Shown: piece after piece, positions 1 through 6,777 of the stretch | Layout of the letters: each line of letters starts with the position of its first letter | Numbering within the stretch: position 1 is the stretch's first letter | Source of the DNA: Spirochaetales bacterium | Lineage (GTDB): Bacteria; Spirochaetota; Spirochaetia; DSM-16054; Sediminispirochaetaceae | Direction: 5' to 3' | Assembly: GCA_021767325.1 (NCBI GenBank) | Contig: JAASTM010000118.1 | Coordinates: 1-6,952 of the forward strand | Length of the DNA stretch: 6,952 nucleotides | The notes under the pieces: model-generated | What the model was told of the DNA's origin: nothing | Databases searched by the model: none | The model's input: the letters and a program-made list of their open reading frames with translations, nothing else | Translations under genes and position numbers: made by a program

Positions 1-812
1 ACGATTCCCATAATCCAGCGGATCCACAGCGGCACTCCTCTGGTGCCGGACTCACTCAGCCACTTCTGACGACTGGTATAGTAATATGAACTCTTATCGG
101 CTTTGAGCAGACGCAGGTTGCGGTCAATCACCTCCAGATATCCCTCGGGATCGCCCTGGGCGGCCACGAGGTGCAGACCATAGGGATGGAACACAATCGG
201 GTCTTCACTTATTTCAAACCAGCCCGGCAGTGAATAGGCCTTGAGACGGTCGGCCAGGCCGGCATCGATCCTTCTTTGCGAAATGCTCCGGAAAAGACTG
301 TCGAATGATCCGTATTCGATGAATTTACAGTCTATTTCGAATTGTTGTGTAAGCCCCTGCATTATAGGATAAAAAAAGCTGTCGTCTACATATCCGACAC
401 TCTTTCCATCCAGGTCGAGGATAGATACGATTTCGGTTTCTCTGTGGGTAAAGACCCGTCCCCAAGTAGTCAGTAAGACCTCATCGCTGAAGTCGAACTG
501 TTCATCCCGGTCCTCGGTAAAGCCGAGGGTTAAAATGAGATCCGCCTCGCCAGATGCCAGCAGGGCAATACTCTCCGGCAGCGAGCCCGACAGAAACTCA
601 ATCCGCCAGCCTTCCTGCTTTGCGATATAATCCATTATATCTACGGCAAATCCCTTTACCGTACCGTCTTCGAACTCCACCATCCGGTCTTTTTCGAAGC
701 AGGCGATTTTTATTGTCTGGCTCTGATTTAAGCCCTGGCTTTGGGAATCCACCGGTTGAGCAGCGGGAAACAGTAGGATAATGCACAACACGAAGCGCAT
801 ATATTTTGACAT
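1..812 (-). CDS. Membrane sensor protein with periplasmic SBP_bac_3 (PBPb) domain, 3' end outside window
   Basis: The first 270 residues are visible and the frame stays open to the window edge. Residues 1-25 form a signal peptide or anchor (MSKYMRFVLCIILLFPAA); no lipobox is seen. Residues 33-252 read as a family 3 periplasmic solute-binding domain: the IKIACFEKDRMVEFEDG opening, GFAVDIMDYIAKQEGW, then DLILTLGFTEDRDEQFDFSD, which is the usual 'T-x-x-R-x-x-x-F-D-F-S' signature. After this comes YTSRQKWLSE and, from about residue 260, VPLWIRWIMGI, the start of a transmembrane helix. Free binding proteins end before such a helix, so this is probably a receptor with a cytoplasmic output domain (histidine kinase, GGDEF or similar) lying beyond base 1. 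The ligand is unknown; amino acids are the commonest for this fold. The start at 812 is 7 bases after the NicO stop, so it is probably cotranscribed. No Shine-Dalgarno sequence is seen; the ATG at 800 is an alternative. The domain is secure, the output module is inferred. Confidence 0.85.
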   Translation of the reverse strand, partial: MSKYMRFVLCIILLFPAAQPVDSQSQGLNQSQTIKIACFEKDRMVEFEDGTVKGFAVDIMDYIAKQEGWRIEFLSGSLPESIALLASGEADLILTLGFTEDRDEQFDFSDEVLLTTWGRVFTHRETEIVSILDLDGKSVGYVDDSFFYPIMQGLTQQFEIDCKFIEYGSFDSLFRSISQRRIDAGLADRLKAYSLPGWFEISEDPIVFHPYGLHLVAAQGDPEGYLEVIDRNLRLLKADKSSYYYTSRQKWLSESGTRGVPLWIRWIMGI

Positions 813-819
813 GCTGTTA

Positions 820-1866
820 TTATAGCACACCGAGAGTCATCACCACGCCAAAAAAGAAGATGACCACATAACCGCCGAGTTCCAGGGTAGTGTGAATAAT
901 GGAGGTGAGCTTATGGTTTTCGGCCACTTTTTTGTTGAGGGTAGCCCGGGCCCCCAGGGTAACTACTGCCACCGCACTAATGGTAACCGCCATTCCCAAA
1001 GACATTGCTCCTACGGCCATCAGGCCCAAGGCGGTCATTTGCATTGACAGGGCAAACATCAGTACCATTGCCGCTCCCGGACAGGGAACCAGCCCCGACC
1101 CGATGATCAACAGCAGTAGATTCCGCTGCCGTCCGCGGTCCGGGGTTTCGTCGACAGCCTCCGCGCTGGAGTGCAGCCCGCCGTGGGAATGGGCATGATC
1201 GTGAGTTCCGCGCAGCATCTGTATAAGATGAATTGCCAGCATCACCGCTCCGAACACGGCAATGAATCCGAAGGTAGCCGCTTCGATATACCTGCTGACC
1301 GAATTAAAGGTGATCAGCAGCGACCCCCGCAAAAGATAATAGATCGGCAGGATCAACCCGATTGCCGCCGCTCCGTGCAGCACAGCCAGCAGTACGCCGG
1401 CCAGAACTCCGTGCATAACCGGTGCATCCTCGGCCAGGAAATAGGAGAATATTACTGTCTTACGGTGCCCCGGCCCGAGGGCGTGCAGCAGCCCGTATAA
1501 AAAGGCGGCTCCTAAAGCGATAAAGAGCACCGACCCGCGGTTCTCCTGCCGCTTCACCGCCTGCATTGCCCCGGCGATTCGCCCGTAGAGCTGCCGCTGA
1601 AATTCGTTTATCAACTGCATAAAACGGCTCGGCTGCTTTGCTCGCGCGCCGCTGGCCGGACTAAACGCAGCGCTATCGTTTTCTTCCGATATATCGGCAC
1701 TCCCCTGAACAGCCTGCTCTTCCTGGGATTTGTCCGCACTATCGTTCGAATTACTCCCTGAGAGGAAGGGATTTTGCTGGGCATAGCCCGAAGAGGCCAG
1801 CAACAGCACCGCAGCGATTACGATAACAGGGAGTTTGGGCAGTTGTTGCAAATCGAACAAGTTCAT
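820..1866 (-). CDS. NicO/RcnA-family transition-metal permease (ZevB-like)
   Basis: This is a 348-residue inner-membrane protein expected to move Ni2+, Co2+ or Zn2+. Residues 1-29 are a signal peptide or first helix ending SSGYA. Residues 30-110 form a periplasmic segment that begins QQNPFLSG and is rich in Ser, Asp, Glu and Gln. Hydrophobic segments follow at about 112-130, 152-177, 193-217, 249-273, 277-303 and 329-347. The family signatures are present: H128-A-L-G-P-G-H134 in the first core helix and SGLVPCPGA around P261-C262-P263. A His-rich loop at 222-232 (HDHAHSHGGLH) lies between core helices, as in RcnA-like proteins. The start overlaps the DUF1007 stop (ATGA), so translation is probably coupled; no SD is seen. 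DUF1007 plus NicO is the ZevA-ZevB arrangement of Haemophilus influenzae zinc uptake and also occurs in nickel/cobalt loci. Family assignment is firm; the metal and the direction of transport cannot be told from sequence alone. Confidence 0.93.
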   Translation of the reverse strand: MNLFDLQQLPKLPVIVIAAVLLLASSGYAQQNPFLSGSNSNDSADKSQEEQAVQGSADISEENDSAAFSPASGARAKQPSRFMQLINEFQRQLYGRIAGAMQAVKRQENRGSVLFIALGAAFLYGLLHALGPGHRKTVIFSYFLAEDAPVMHGVLAGVLLAVLHGAAAIGLILPIYYLLRGSLLITFNSVSRYIEAATFGFIAVFGAVMLAIHLIQMLRGTHDHAHSHGGLHSSAEAVDETPDRGRQRNLLLLIIGSGLVPCPGAAMVLMFALSMQMTALGLMAVGAMSLGMAVTISAVAVVTLGARATLNKKVAENHKLTSIIHTTLELGGYVVIFFFGVVMTLGVL

Positions 1867-2513
1867 TTATTACTGAATGTCAAATAGAGTTCATATGGAT
1901 AGGCCTGTCCGCTTACATTGGCCGCAGCACCGTTGTTCCCATCGCCGCGCGTCATCCCTCCGGTCGGGTCATAGCTTACTCCGGCATCCCGGTTCTTCTG
2001 TATGCGGGCATGTGCGCGTACGAACTGCTGCCCCTCAATGCTGACCGGCTTTTTATCTACGTATGCGATATCACAGAAAAAGGTATCGTCGAATATCACC
2101 AGTTTTACATTCTTTTCTGCACCTGTAACCGGAATTGAAAAAGGAACGAAGAACTTGTACCCGAGGCGGTCGTTCTCTAACCAGGCATCAAAGCTTTCAA
2201 CCTGTTCGACCTGATAGGATTCATTACCGTGGGTAATGGTTATGAAGTAGTGGTAGTTTCTTAAATTAGCAAAGGCGTTCTGTTCTATCAGCCCGGCTTC
2301 CTGATCGTTGAACTGTCCGTCCCGGTTGCGGTCGTAATCCATACGAATCGATGCGGTAAACATCTGATCGAACTTCCACTCGATCCAAAACCCCTTCAGC
2401 TGCTGTTGTTCGAAAACAGCAGTCACCTCTGAATCGATAAACATATGCGGATGGGCCCAAAGCGGCGCCGCCATCATTACTGCCAGACAAAAAATAATAA
2501 ATAATTGCTTCAT
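1863..2513 (-). CDS. DUF1007 periplasmic protein (ZevA-like metal-transport partner)
   Basis: This is a 216-residue secreted protein. The signal peptide is residues 1-20 (MKQLFIIFCLAVMMAAPLWA). Cleavage after A20 would leave HPHMFIDSEV at the mature N-terminus, the DUF1007 hallmark, where His21 and His23 plus the free amine can bind a metal. WIEWKFDQMFTASIRMDYD is the conserved core. Residues 61-72 (DRNRDGQFNDQE) match an EF-hand calcium loop, with D61, N63, D65, G66, N69 and E72 at the ligand positions; such a loop is common in this family. A second conserved block is VIFDDTFFCDIAYV (139-152). The C-terminal stretch at about 180-203 is Gly/Asn-rich and looks disordered. The gene overlaps the MFS stop upstream and the NicO start downstream, each by ATGA. 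A partial GGA lies about 7 bases before the ATG. The likely role is to deliver metal to, or gate, the adjacent NicO permease. The family is certain; the metal specificity is open. Confidence 0.92.
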   Translation of the reverse strand: MKQLFIIFCLAVMMAAPLWAHPHMFIDSEVTAVFEQQQLKGFWIEWKFDQMFTASIRMDYDRNRDGQFNDQEAGLIEQNAFANLRNYHYFITITHGNESYQVEQVESFDAWLENDRLGYKFFVPFSIPVTGAEKNVKLVIFDDTFFCDIAYVDKKPVSIEGQQFVRAHARIQKNRDAGVSYDPTGGMTRGDGNNGAAANVSGQAYPYELYLTFSNK

Positions 2514-3820
2514 GTGTTTTCCAGTCCTGAATCTATCATAGGATGCGCGGGACGGTCTACAGGGCAGATCAGTCGACGCAGGGCAAGCCGGCTGGCAAGC
2601 GCTAAACCGCCCACTGCGATGAAGACCGGCGAGTAGCCTATCAACCCAATCAGTGTTCCGATAACTATTGGAAAAATTGCAATCGAGAGGTTGAGGGTTC
2701 CGATTATAGCGGTGTACAGCACACGGTTTTCCTCTGTAGAGAGTTCAACTATCACCGCGTCCTGACTGACTTTGCGGGCGCTTATCGCCGTGCCCGTGAT
2801 AAGGAACAGGCCGATGTACACCGGCAGCGGCAGAAAGCGGCTAATCAGCAGAGCGGCCAGGGGAAGCAGAAAGGAAATACCCGACCATAGTTTTAGTACG
2901 CGTTTGAAGCCACCCTGTTGAACCAAACGGGGCCAGATGAAACTGGCTGTAATCATACCGACAATTTGTACGAATAGTAGATTACCGGCCAGAGCCGGAT
3001 CAAGAAAATAGCGTTGCTTGGCCAAGGCGACATAGAACGGGATGAGGGCTACATGAAAACCGATACCGTTCACAAACCATAAATAACTCCGCAAATTAGA
3101 ATCCGCACGCAGCACCGCTGGTATTTTTTTCAAAGTGCTGAGGTAGGAGGTGCGGACTGGCAGGTTCCCAGCAGCCTCCAGACCTGTTTCGGCGTGAGGA
3201 GTGCCGCTCACCCTCTCCCGGATCAGCCAAAAGCCGATGGTTGCCAGTAGCAGAACTGCCGCCGCTGAGAGAAACAGAATACTGTAGTTCTCCGGGTAGC
3301 CGAAAGTATGCAGCACATGGCGGGCAATAAGCGCAGAGAGGAGAATACCGATGCTCGAAATCATCTGCTTACGCGTAAAAAACCGCTGGCGGAGGGGGCG
3401 TGTAAAGCTTTTACCAACCAGGTCCACATAGGATATTCCGGCAAAGGCGCCGCTGGTGGTAAACAGGAGCAGCTCGGCATAAATCAGGAGCAGCGCCTCT
3501 GTGGTACCGATGTGCGGTGCAGCTGTGAGGGTAAATCCGATGAGGGTCAGCGACAGTACTCTGAGATTTATCCCGGTCAAGAGAAACGGCTTCTTGCGCT
3601 GCTTACCGTGCAGAAAACCGGCAAAATTCAGCTGAGCTATCAGCGGCACGCCAATCATTATGGCCGTTACAATGCCGATGTGGAACTCCTCTCCCCCTAC
3701 CTCTAAAATCATAGCCGGGATTACCGAATTGACTTCTGTAAAAGTGACGGTTATTGACAGAAATATCGCATGCCATAGAAAGGCAAAATAGTTGCGGGAA
3801 GCATCAGTACTCTTTTGCAT
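2510..3820 (-). CDS. Major facilitator superfamily (MFS) transporter, 12 TM
   Basis: This is a 436-residue polytopic membrane protein of normal MFS length. About twelve hydrophobic stretches are visible in two halves, joined by a polar loop at about 201-240 (RERVSGTPHAETGLEAAG). After helix 2 the motif A position reads FLHGKQRKKPFLL, a degenerate form of GxxxDRxGRR. Following helix 4, VDLVGKSFTRPLRQRFFTRKQ (132-152) matches the 'dlVp-x-R-G-R-F-F-x-R-R' block of a poorly characterised MFS subgroup, and the C-terminal half has a related RKVSQDAVIVELSTEENR (349-366). No substrate can be assigned. It is first in a coupled trio: its TGA overlaps the DUF1007 ATG, which links it to metal transport by context only. 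The ATG at 3820 follows an AT-rich leader (CTTTTTTAT) with no SD; the first helix begins at about residue 12, so this start gives a sensible N-terminus. An exporter or permease unrelated to metal remains possible. Confidence 0.88.
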   Translation of the reverse strand: MQKSTDASRNYFAFLWHAIFLSITVTFTEVNSVIPAMILEVGGEEFHIGIVTAIMIGVPLIAQLNFAGFLHGKQRKKPFLLTGINLRVLSLTLIGFTLTAAPHIGTTEALLLIYAELLLFTTSGAFAGISYVDLVGKSFTRPLRQRFFTRKQMISSIGILLSALIARHVLHTFGYPENYSILFLSAAAVLLLATIGFWLIRERVSGTPHAETGLEAAGNLPVRTSYLSTLKKIPAVLRADSNLRSYLWFVNGIGFHVALIPFYVALAKQRYFLDPALAGNLLFVQIVGMITASFIWPRLVQQGGFKRVLKLWSGISFLLPLAALLISRFLPLPVYIGLFLITGTAISARKVSQDAVIVELSTEENRVLYTAIIGTLNLSIAIFPIVIGTLIGLIGYSPVFIAVGGLALASRLALRRLICPVDRPAHPMIDSGLENT

Positions 3821-3867
3821 ATAAAAAAGATACTATATTTAGCAAAAAGATGAAAGACTGCGGTTTT
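3821..3867 (-). promoter_or_regulatory. AT-rich leader before the MFS gene, possible -10 element
   Basis: The gap between the two coupled gene blocks is strongly AT-rich. On the minus strand it holds TATAGT at 3837-3832, 5 of 6 matches to a -10 box, about 11 bases before the MFS ATG at 3820. No acceptable -35 box is found 16-19 bases upstream. If used, it would again give a very short 5' leader without a Shine-Dalgarno sequence. It marks the most likely internal start of a separate metal-transport transcript, but the evidence is thin. Confidence 0.2.
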
Positions 3868-3880
3868 GCCGGAACCCGGC
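3868..3880 (-). terminator. Small GC hairpin after the prenyltransferase gene (weak terminator candidate)
   Basis: Immediately after the prenyltransferase TGA, the minus strand reads GCCGG-GTT-CCGGC, a 5-bp GC-only stem with a 3-base loop. It is followed by AAAACCGC rather than a T-run; a T-rich stretch (TCTTTTT) appears only about 20 bases later. It is therefore not a canonical rho-independent terminator. It may be an mRNA-stabilising 3' hairpin, a partial attenuator, or chance. Confidence 0.2.
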
Positions 3881-3881
3881 T

Positions 3882-4796
3882 TCAAAGTGAAAACAGAAGC
3901 GCCGCGAGCAGGAGCAGCGAAAAGATAATATGCAGCCGGTTGGTAGCTCGAATGGAGACGGTCTGATCTCCACATACCGCTTTATGTCCGCTGATTGCCC
4001 ATGGAAAAGCTGCTGATACCGCTACTGTTACCGTTGGGTACAGCCCGGCAGCAGCATACAAGACCGTCAATCCGAAAGCCCCACCGATTAGCAGATCATA
4101 GACGAATATACTCCGCCTGCGCCCCAGACGAACTGAAAAAGTGGCAAGGCCGCCGCCCCGGTCATTATAAAAATCGCGAATCTCATTACTCAGCATCAGG
4201 GCCGGCACAAATAAGGCGGTCGGCAGACCAAAGAGAACCGGAAACCAGGCGAGAGTTGCGGTAGCCGCGTACCAGGCTCCCAGATTCATCAAAGGCCCCA
4301 TCAAAACAAAGGAGAGGGGCACCCCCAGCCCGAAACGCTTATACACGAAGGGTTCGCCGGTGTAGGCATACGCCCCGCCAATGCCCGCCAGTCCAATCAA
4401 AAGCATTACCCAGTCGGTCAGCCATACCAGATACAGGCCTATCAGGGCAGCTGCCCCCAAGGCCGCTATCCCGCTTGTAAACACCGCCACATCGAATACG
4501 GTCCGTTTCAGGCCGAAAATAGAGATGCTCACACTGCTTATATCCTGATAGTGAAAGGAGCCCTCGAAAAAATCGTTGATGAGATTAGCTCCGGCTTGGG
4601 CGGCGACTCCGGCCGTAAATATCAGTAGGATGAGTGCCACACCATGCAACGAACCGTACAAACCGAGGGCAAAGCGATATTCGGCTGCTAAAAGCCCGCC
4701 TCCGACACCGGTCACCGCCAGACTCAAGGTCCGTACCCGCAATGCTATCCAGTAGTTTTTGGCATACTGCAGCAGTGGCGACACAGCAAGCCTCAT
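3882..4796 (-). CDS. UbiA-superfamily membrane prenyltransferase, MenA-like
   Basis: This is a 304-residue integral membrane protein with about eight or nine hydrophobic segments, the usual size for MenA/UbiA enzymes. These transfer a polyprenyl chain from its diphosphate to an aromatic or other acceptor in the cytoplasmic membrane, using two Asp-rich motifs that hold Mg2+. Motif 1 reads N71-L-I-N-D75-F-F-E78-G-S-F-H-Y-Q-D85; the usual Asp three residues after the conserved ND is Glu here. Motif 2 is canonical: N204-E-I-R-D208-F-Y-N-D212-R followed by [11 protein letters not shown], very like the NNIRDxxxD...TLAVRLG of Men[19 protein letters not shown] (143-160) is the conserved loop between them. 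The motif 2 form favours a MenA-like enzyme (menaquinone synthesis) over UbiA or COX10, but no other quinone gene is in view, so the acceptor is uncertain. The start overlaps the YgiQ stop (ATGA), implying coupling. A small hairpin follows the stop. Confidence 0.9.
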   Translation of the reverse strand: MRLAVSPLLQYAKNYWIALRVRTLSLAVTGVGGGLLAAEYRFALGLYGSLHGVALILLIFTAGVAAQAGANLINDFFEGSFHYQDISSVSISIFGLKRTVFDVAVFTSGIAALGAAALIGLYLVWLTDWVMLLIGLAGIGGAYAYTGEPFVYKRFGLGVPLSFVLMGPLMNLGAWYAATATLAWFPVLFGLPTALFVPALMLSNEIRDFYNDRGGGLATFSVRLGRRRSIFVYDLLIGGAFGLTVLYAAAGLYPTVTVAVSAAFPWAISGHKAVCGDQTVSIRATNRLHIIFSLLLLAALLFSL

Positions 4797-6730
4797 TTTT
4801 TCATCCGCCCTGCTCTATCCGCACGGGACTTTGTTTTGCGGGCACCCTTTCCCGGGCCCTTTTTCCCGCTGCCTGCGGCCCTCGGAGGAACCAGAGCCTT
4901 AGGTCCGCGACCGATCAGGTCTTGCCGGTCGGCCTTCTGCAGCGCCTCCCGTACGATGGCGGCGTTTTCCGGGCGGTTGAACTGCAGAAGGGCCCGCTGC
5001 ATGCGCTTCTCCCGCCCTCCCCGGGCTACATACACCGGTTCCATAGTACGCGGATCGATCCCGGTGTAATACATACAGGTCGATACGGTGCCGGGGGTCG
5101 GATAGAACTCCTGCACCTGCTGCGGAATGAAGTGCTGGTCCCGGCAGAACTCCGCCAGCTCTACCGCATCCTCTAGGGTCGCTCCGGGGTGCGCGGCAAT
5201 AAAATAGGGCACCAGGTATTGCCGCTTGCCCAGCTTACGGTTGGTCGCCTCATAGGCCTGCATGAAATTTTTATAGACGCCGCTACCCGGTTTGCCCATC
5301 ATCTGCAGCACCCTGTCGGACACATGCTCGGGAGCCACCTTCAGCTGTCCGCTGACATGGAACTCACAAAGGTCTCTTAGAAAGGCCCGCCCCTCGGTTT
5401 CGTCGGCCAAGAGATAATCGTAGCGAATGCCGGAGCGAATAAAAACCTTTTTCACAGCAGGAAGCTCCCGCAGCTGCCGCAACAGTTTGCGGTAATCCGC
5501 ATGATCGGGCTGCAGCTGTGGGCAGGGTTCGGGGAACAGACACTGCCGGTTCACGCAGGCTCCGTGGTCCTCCTGGTGGCGGCAGGCCGGTCGCCGGAAG
5601 TTGGCGGTAGGACCGCCCACATCGTGGATATAGCCCTTGAACTCCGGCTCCTGCGTCAGCAGCCGGGCTTCCCGCAGCAGAGAGTCGTGGGAACGTCCCT
5701 TTACGATTCTTCCCTGATGAAAGGTGAGTGCGCAAAAGTTGCAGCCACCGAAGCAGCCCCGGCTGGAAACCAGGCTGAAGCGCACCTCCTCAAAAGCCGG
5801 GATCTGTGCCTGGTAGCTCGGATGCGGCCGGCGGGCATAGGGCAGCTCATACACTGCGTCCAGCTCGGCCTGCGAAAGAGGATAATCGGGCGGGTTCTGC
5901 ACCACCAGCTGTCCGGCCGCCGCCTCTGCCAACGGCTGGGCTGAAAACGGGTCGGCATGCCGCATACGTTCGGCAAAACTGCGGGCAAAGGCTGCCTTGT
6001 CACGACGCAGCTCTTCGAATGCGGTCAACTCCAGCAAGTCGGCATCGCGGGTGGTCCGGGCGGCTGCAGCTTCCTTCCCGGTCAAACGATATACGGTTCC
6101 GCGCACATCCCGGATGGAGTGAACATCCTCCCCCTCTGCCAGCCGGCGGGCAACCGTACGCACCGCCCGCTCGGCCATCCCGTACAGTAGCAGGTCGGCT
6201 TTTGCATCCAGCAGGATCGACCGGCGCAGTTTATCGCTCCAGTAATCGTAATGGGACATCCGCCGTAAGGAGGCTTCGATTCCGCCGATAAGCACCGGCA
6301 CCCCCTTATAGGCAGCCCGCGCCAGGCTCGAATACACTAGTACCGCCCTATCCGGCCGACGGCCGTAGGCGCCGCCGGGGGTATATGCATCGTTATGACG
6401 CAGCTTACCGGCGGCGGTATAGTGGTTCACCATCGAATCCATATTCCCGGAGGTAATCAGAAATGCAAGCCGCGGCCTCCCGAGTACCTGCAGAGAGGCG
6501 CTATCGTTCCAGTCGGGCTGTGGAATGATGCCGACCTTGAATCCCTCGGCTTCCAAAACCCGTCCGATTACCGCTGCACCGAATGAGGGATGATCGACAT
6601 ACGCATCTCCGGTGACCAAAACGAAATCGCACTGATTCCATCCGAGTGAGTTCATTTCTTGTAGGCTGATCGGCAGAAACTCGGCCGCAGAAGAGCGGGG
6701 CCGAGCATTACACTGCAGGGGTTTGTTCAT
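4793..6730 (-). CDS. ygiQ: YgiQ-family radical SAM protein (UPF0313)
   Basis: This is a 645-residue protein, full length for YgiQ. The N-terminal YgiQ domain has [14 protein letters not shown] (18-31), [15 protein letters not shown] (37-51), [15 protein letters not shown] (92-106) and [19 protein letters not shown] (146-164), all family hallmarks. The radical SAM core has C326-F-G-G-C330-N-F-C333, the CxxxCxxC set that binds the catalytic 4Fe-4S cluster and S-adenosylmethionine. A Cys-containing insert follows (C383, C392, C397, C403; [13 protein letters not shown]), also usual for the family. [20 protein letters not shown] (463-482) and [17 protein letters not shown] (541-557) mark the C-terminal half. 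Residues 620-645 form a Lys/Arg/Gly-rich tail, probably disordered. The family's reaction is unknown; the protein is cytosolic. The start at 6730 has no SD, but the conserved region begins at residue 18, leaving little room for another choice. A candidate promoter lies just upstream. The stop overlaps the prenyltransferase ATG, which may point to a joint task, though YgiQ genes occur in many contexts. Confidence 0.96.
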   Translation of the reverse strand: MNKPLQCNARPRSSAAEFLPISLQEMNSLGWNQCDFVLVTGDAYVDHPSFGAAVIGRVLEAEGFKVGIIPQPDWNDSASLQVLGRPRLAFLITSGNMDSMVNHYTAAGKLRHNDAYTPGGAYGRRPDRAVLVYSSLARAAYKGVPVLIGGIEASLRRMSHYDYWSDKLRRSILLDAKADLLLYGMAERAVRTVARRLAEGEDVHSIRDVRGTVYRLTGKEAAAARTTRDADLLELTAFEELRRDKAAFARSFAERMRHADPFSAQPLAEAAAGQLVVQNPPDYPLSQAELDAVYELPYARRPHPSYQAQIPAFEEVRFSLVSSRGCFGGCNFCALTFHQGRIVKGRSHDSLLREARLLTQEPEFKGYIHDVGGPTANFRRPACRHQEDHGACVNRQCLFPEPCPQLQPDHADYRKLLRQLRELPAVKKVFIRSGIRYDYLLADETEGRAFLRDLCEFHVSGQLKVAPEHVSDRVLQMMGKPGSGVYKNFMQAYEATNRKLGKRQYLVPYFIAAHPGATLEDAVELAEFCRDQHFIPQQVQEFYPTPGTVSTCMYYTGIDPRTMEPVYVARGGREKRMQRALLQFNRPENAAIVREALQKADRQDLIGRGPKALVPPRAAGSGKKGPGKGARKTKSRADRAGRMKK

Positions 6731-6740
6731 GATGGGTTAA

Positions 6741-6770
6741 GTTATAAAGCATGATGCACACCGGCATCAA
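6741..6770 (-). promoter_or_regulatory. Candidate sigma-70 promoter for ygiQ-ubiA
   Basis: In the 47-base gap before ygiQ, the minus strand shows TTGATG at 6770-6765 (4 of 6 matches to TTGACA), an 18-base spacer, and TATAAC at 6746-6741 (5 of 6 matches to TATAAT). Transcription would start near 6734, only about 4 bases before the ygiQ ATG at 6730. That would give a nearly leaderless message, in agreement with the absence of a Shine-Dalgarno sequence. The site was found by eye, and chance matches of this quality are not rare in an AT-rich gap. Confidence 0.4.
6752..6769. repeat. Perfect 6-bp inverted repeat over the ygiQ promoter (possible operator)
   Basis: TGATGC at 6752-6757 and GCATCA at 6764-6769 are perfect inverted copies separated by 6 bases (ACACCG). 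The dyad covers most of the proposed -35 box and reaches into the spacer of the ygiQ promoter, where a repressor would act. No run of T follows on the minus strand, so it is a poor terminator for the upstream small gene. An RNA hairpin role cannot be excluded. It is 2 bases from symmetry-breaking mismatches on both sides and no second copy was noticed in the window. Confidence 0.35.
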
Positions 6771-6777
6771 GTGTTTG

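Noticed and set aside
512..528. Perfect hairpin CCTCGG-TAAAG-CCGAGG
   Set aside because: It lies well inside the sensor coding region, encodes conserved binding-domain residues (TLGFTED), and has no T-run on either strand. It is best explained by codon choice.
598..786. Minus-strand 62-residue open frame and plus-strand 75-residue frame near 554-786
   Set aside because: Both are out-of-frame shadows of the periplasmic binding domain, which reads without interruption in another minus-strand frame from 812 to base 1.
819..824. Perfect TATAAT on the minus strand just before the sensor gene
   Set aside because: The only -35-like sequence (TTGGCG, 851-846) is 21 bases away, and the hexamer overlaps the NicO stop codon. 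Cotranscription with the upstream genes is the simpler reading.
1171..1238. Repeated His codons in the NicO gene as a DNA repeat
   Set aside because: The stretch encodes the His-rich cytoplasmic or periplasmic loop typical of RcnA-like permeases; there is no exact tandem repeat in the DNA.
5503..5590. The Cys-rich insert of YgiQ as evidence for an unusual extra iron-sulfur enzyme
   Set aside because: The [17 protein letters not shown] insert is a usual part of YgiQ-family proteins and so does not set this one apart.
4634..5944. Plus-strand open frames of 147-180 residues opposite ygiQ and the prenyltransferase gene
   Set aside because: They lie antisense to well-supported genes, resemble no family, are rich in Arg, Pro and Gly as expected from a GC-rich complementary strand, and run across unrelated gene boundaries.
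6752..6769. The TGATGC/GCATCA dyad as a rho-independent terminator of the small upstream gene
   Set aside because: The stem is short and only half GC, and the minus strand continues with TGCTTTATAAC rather than a T-run. Its overlap with a promoter-like sequence makes an operator more likely.
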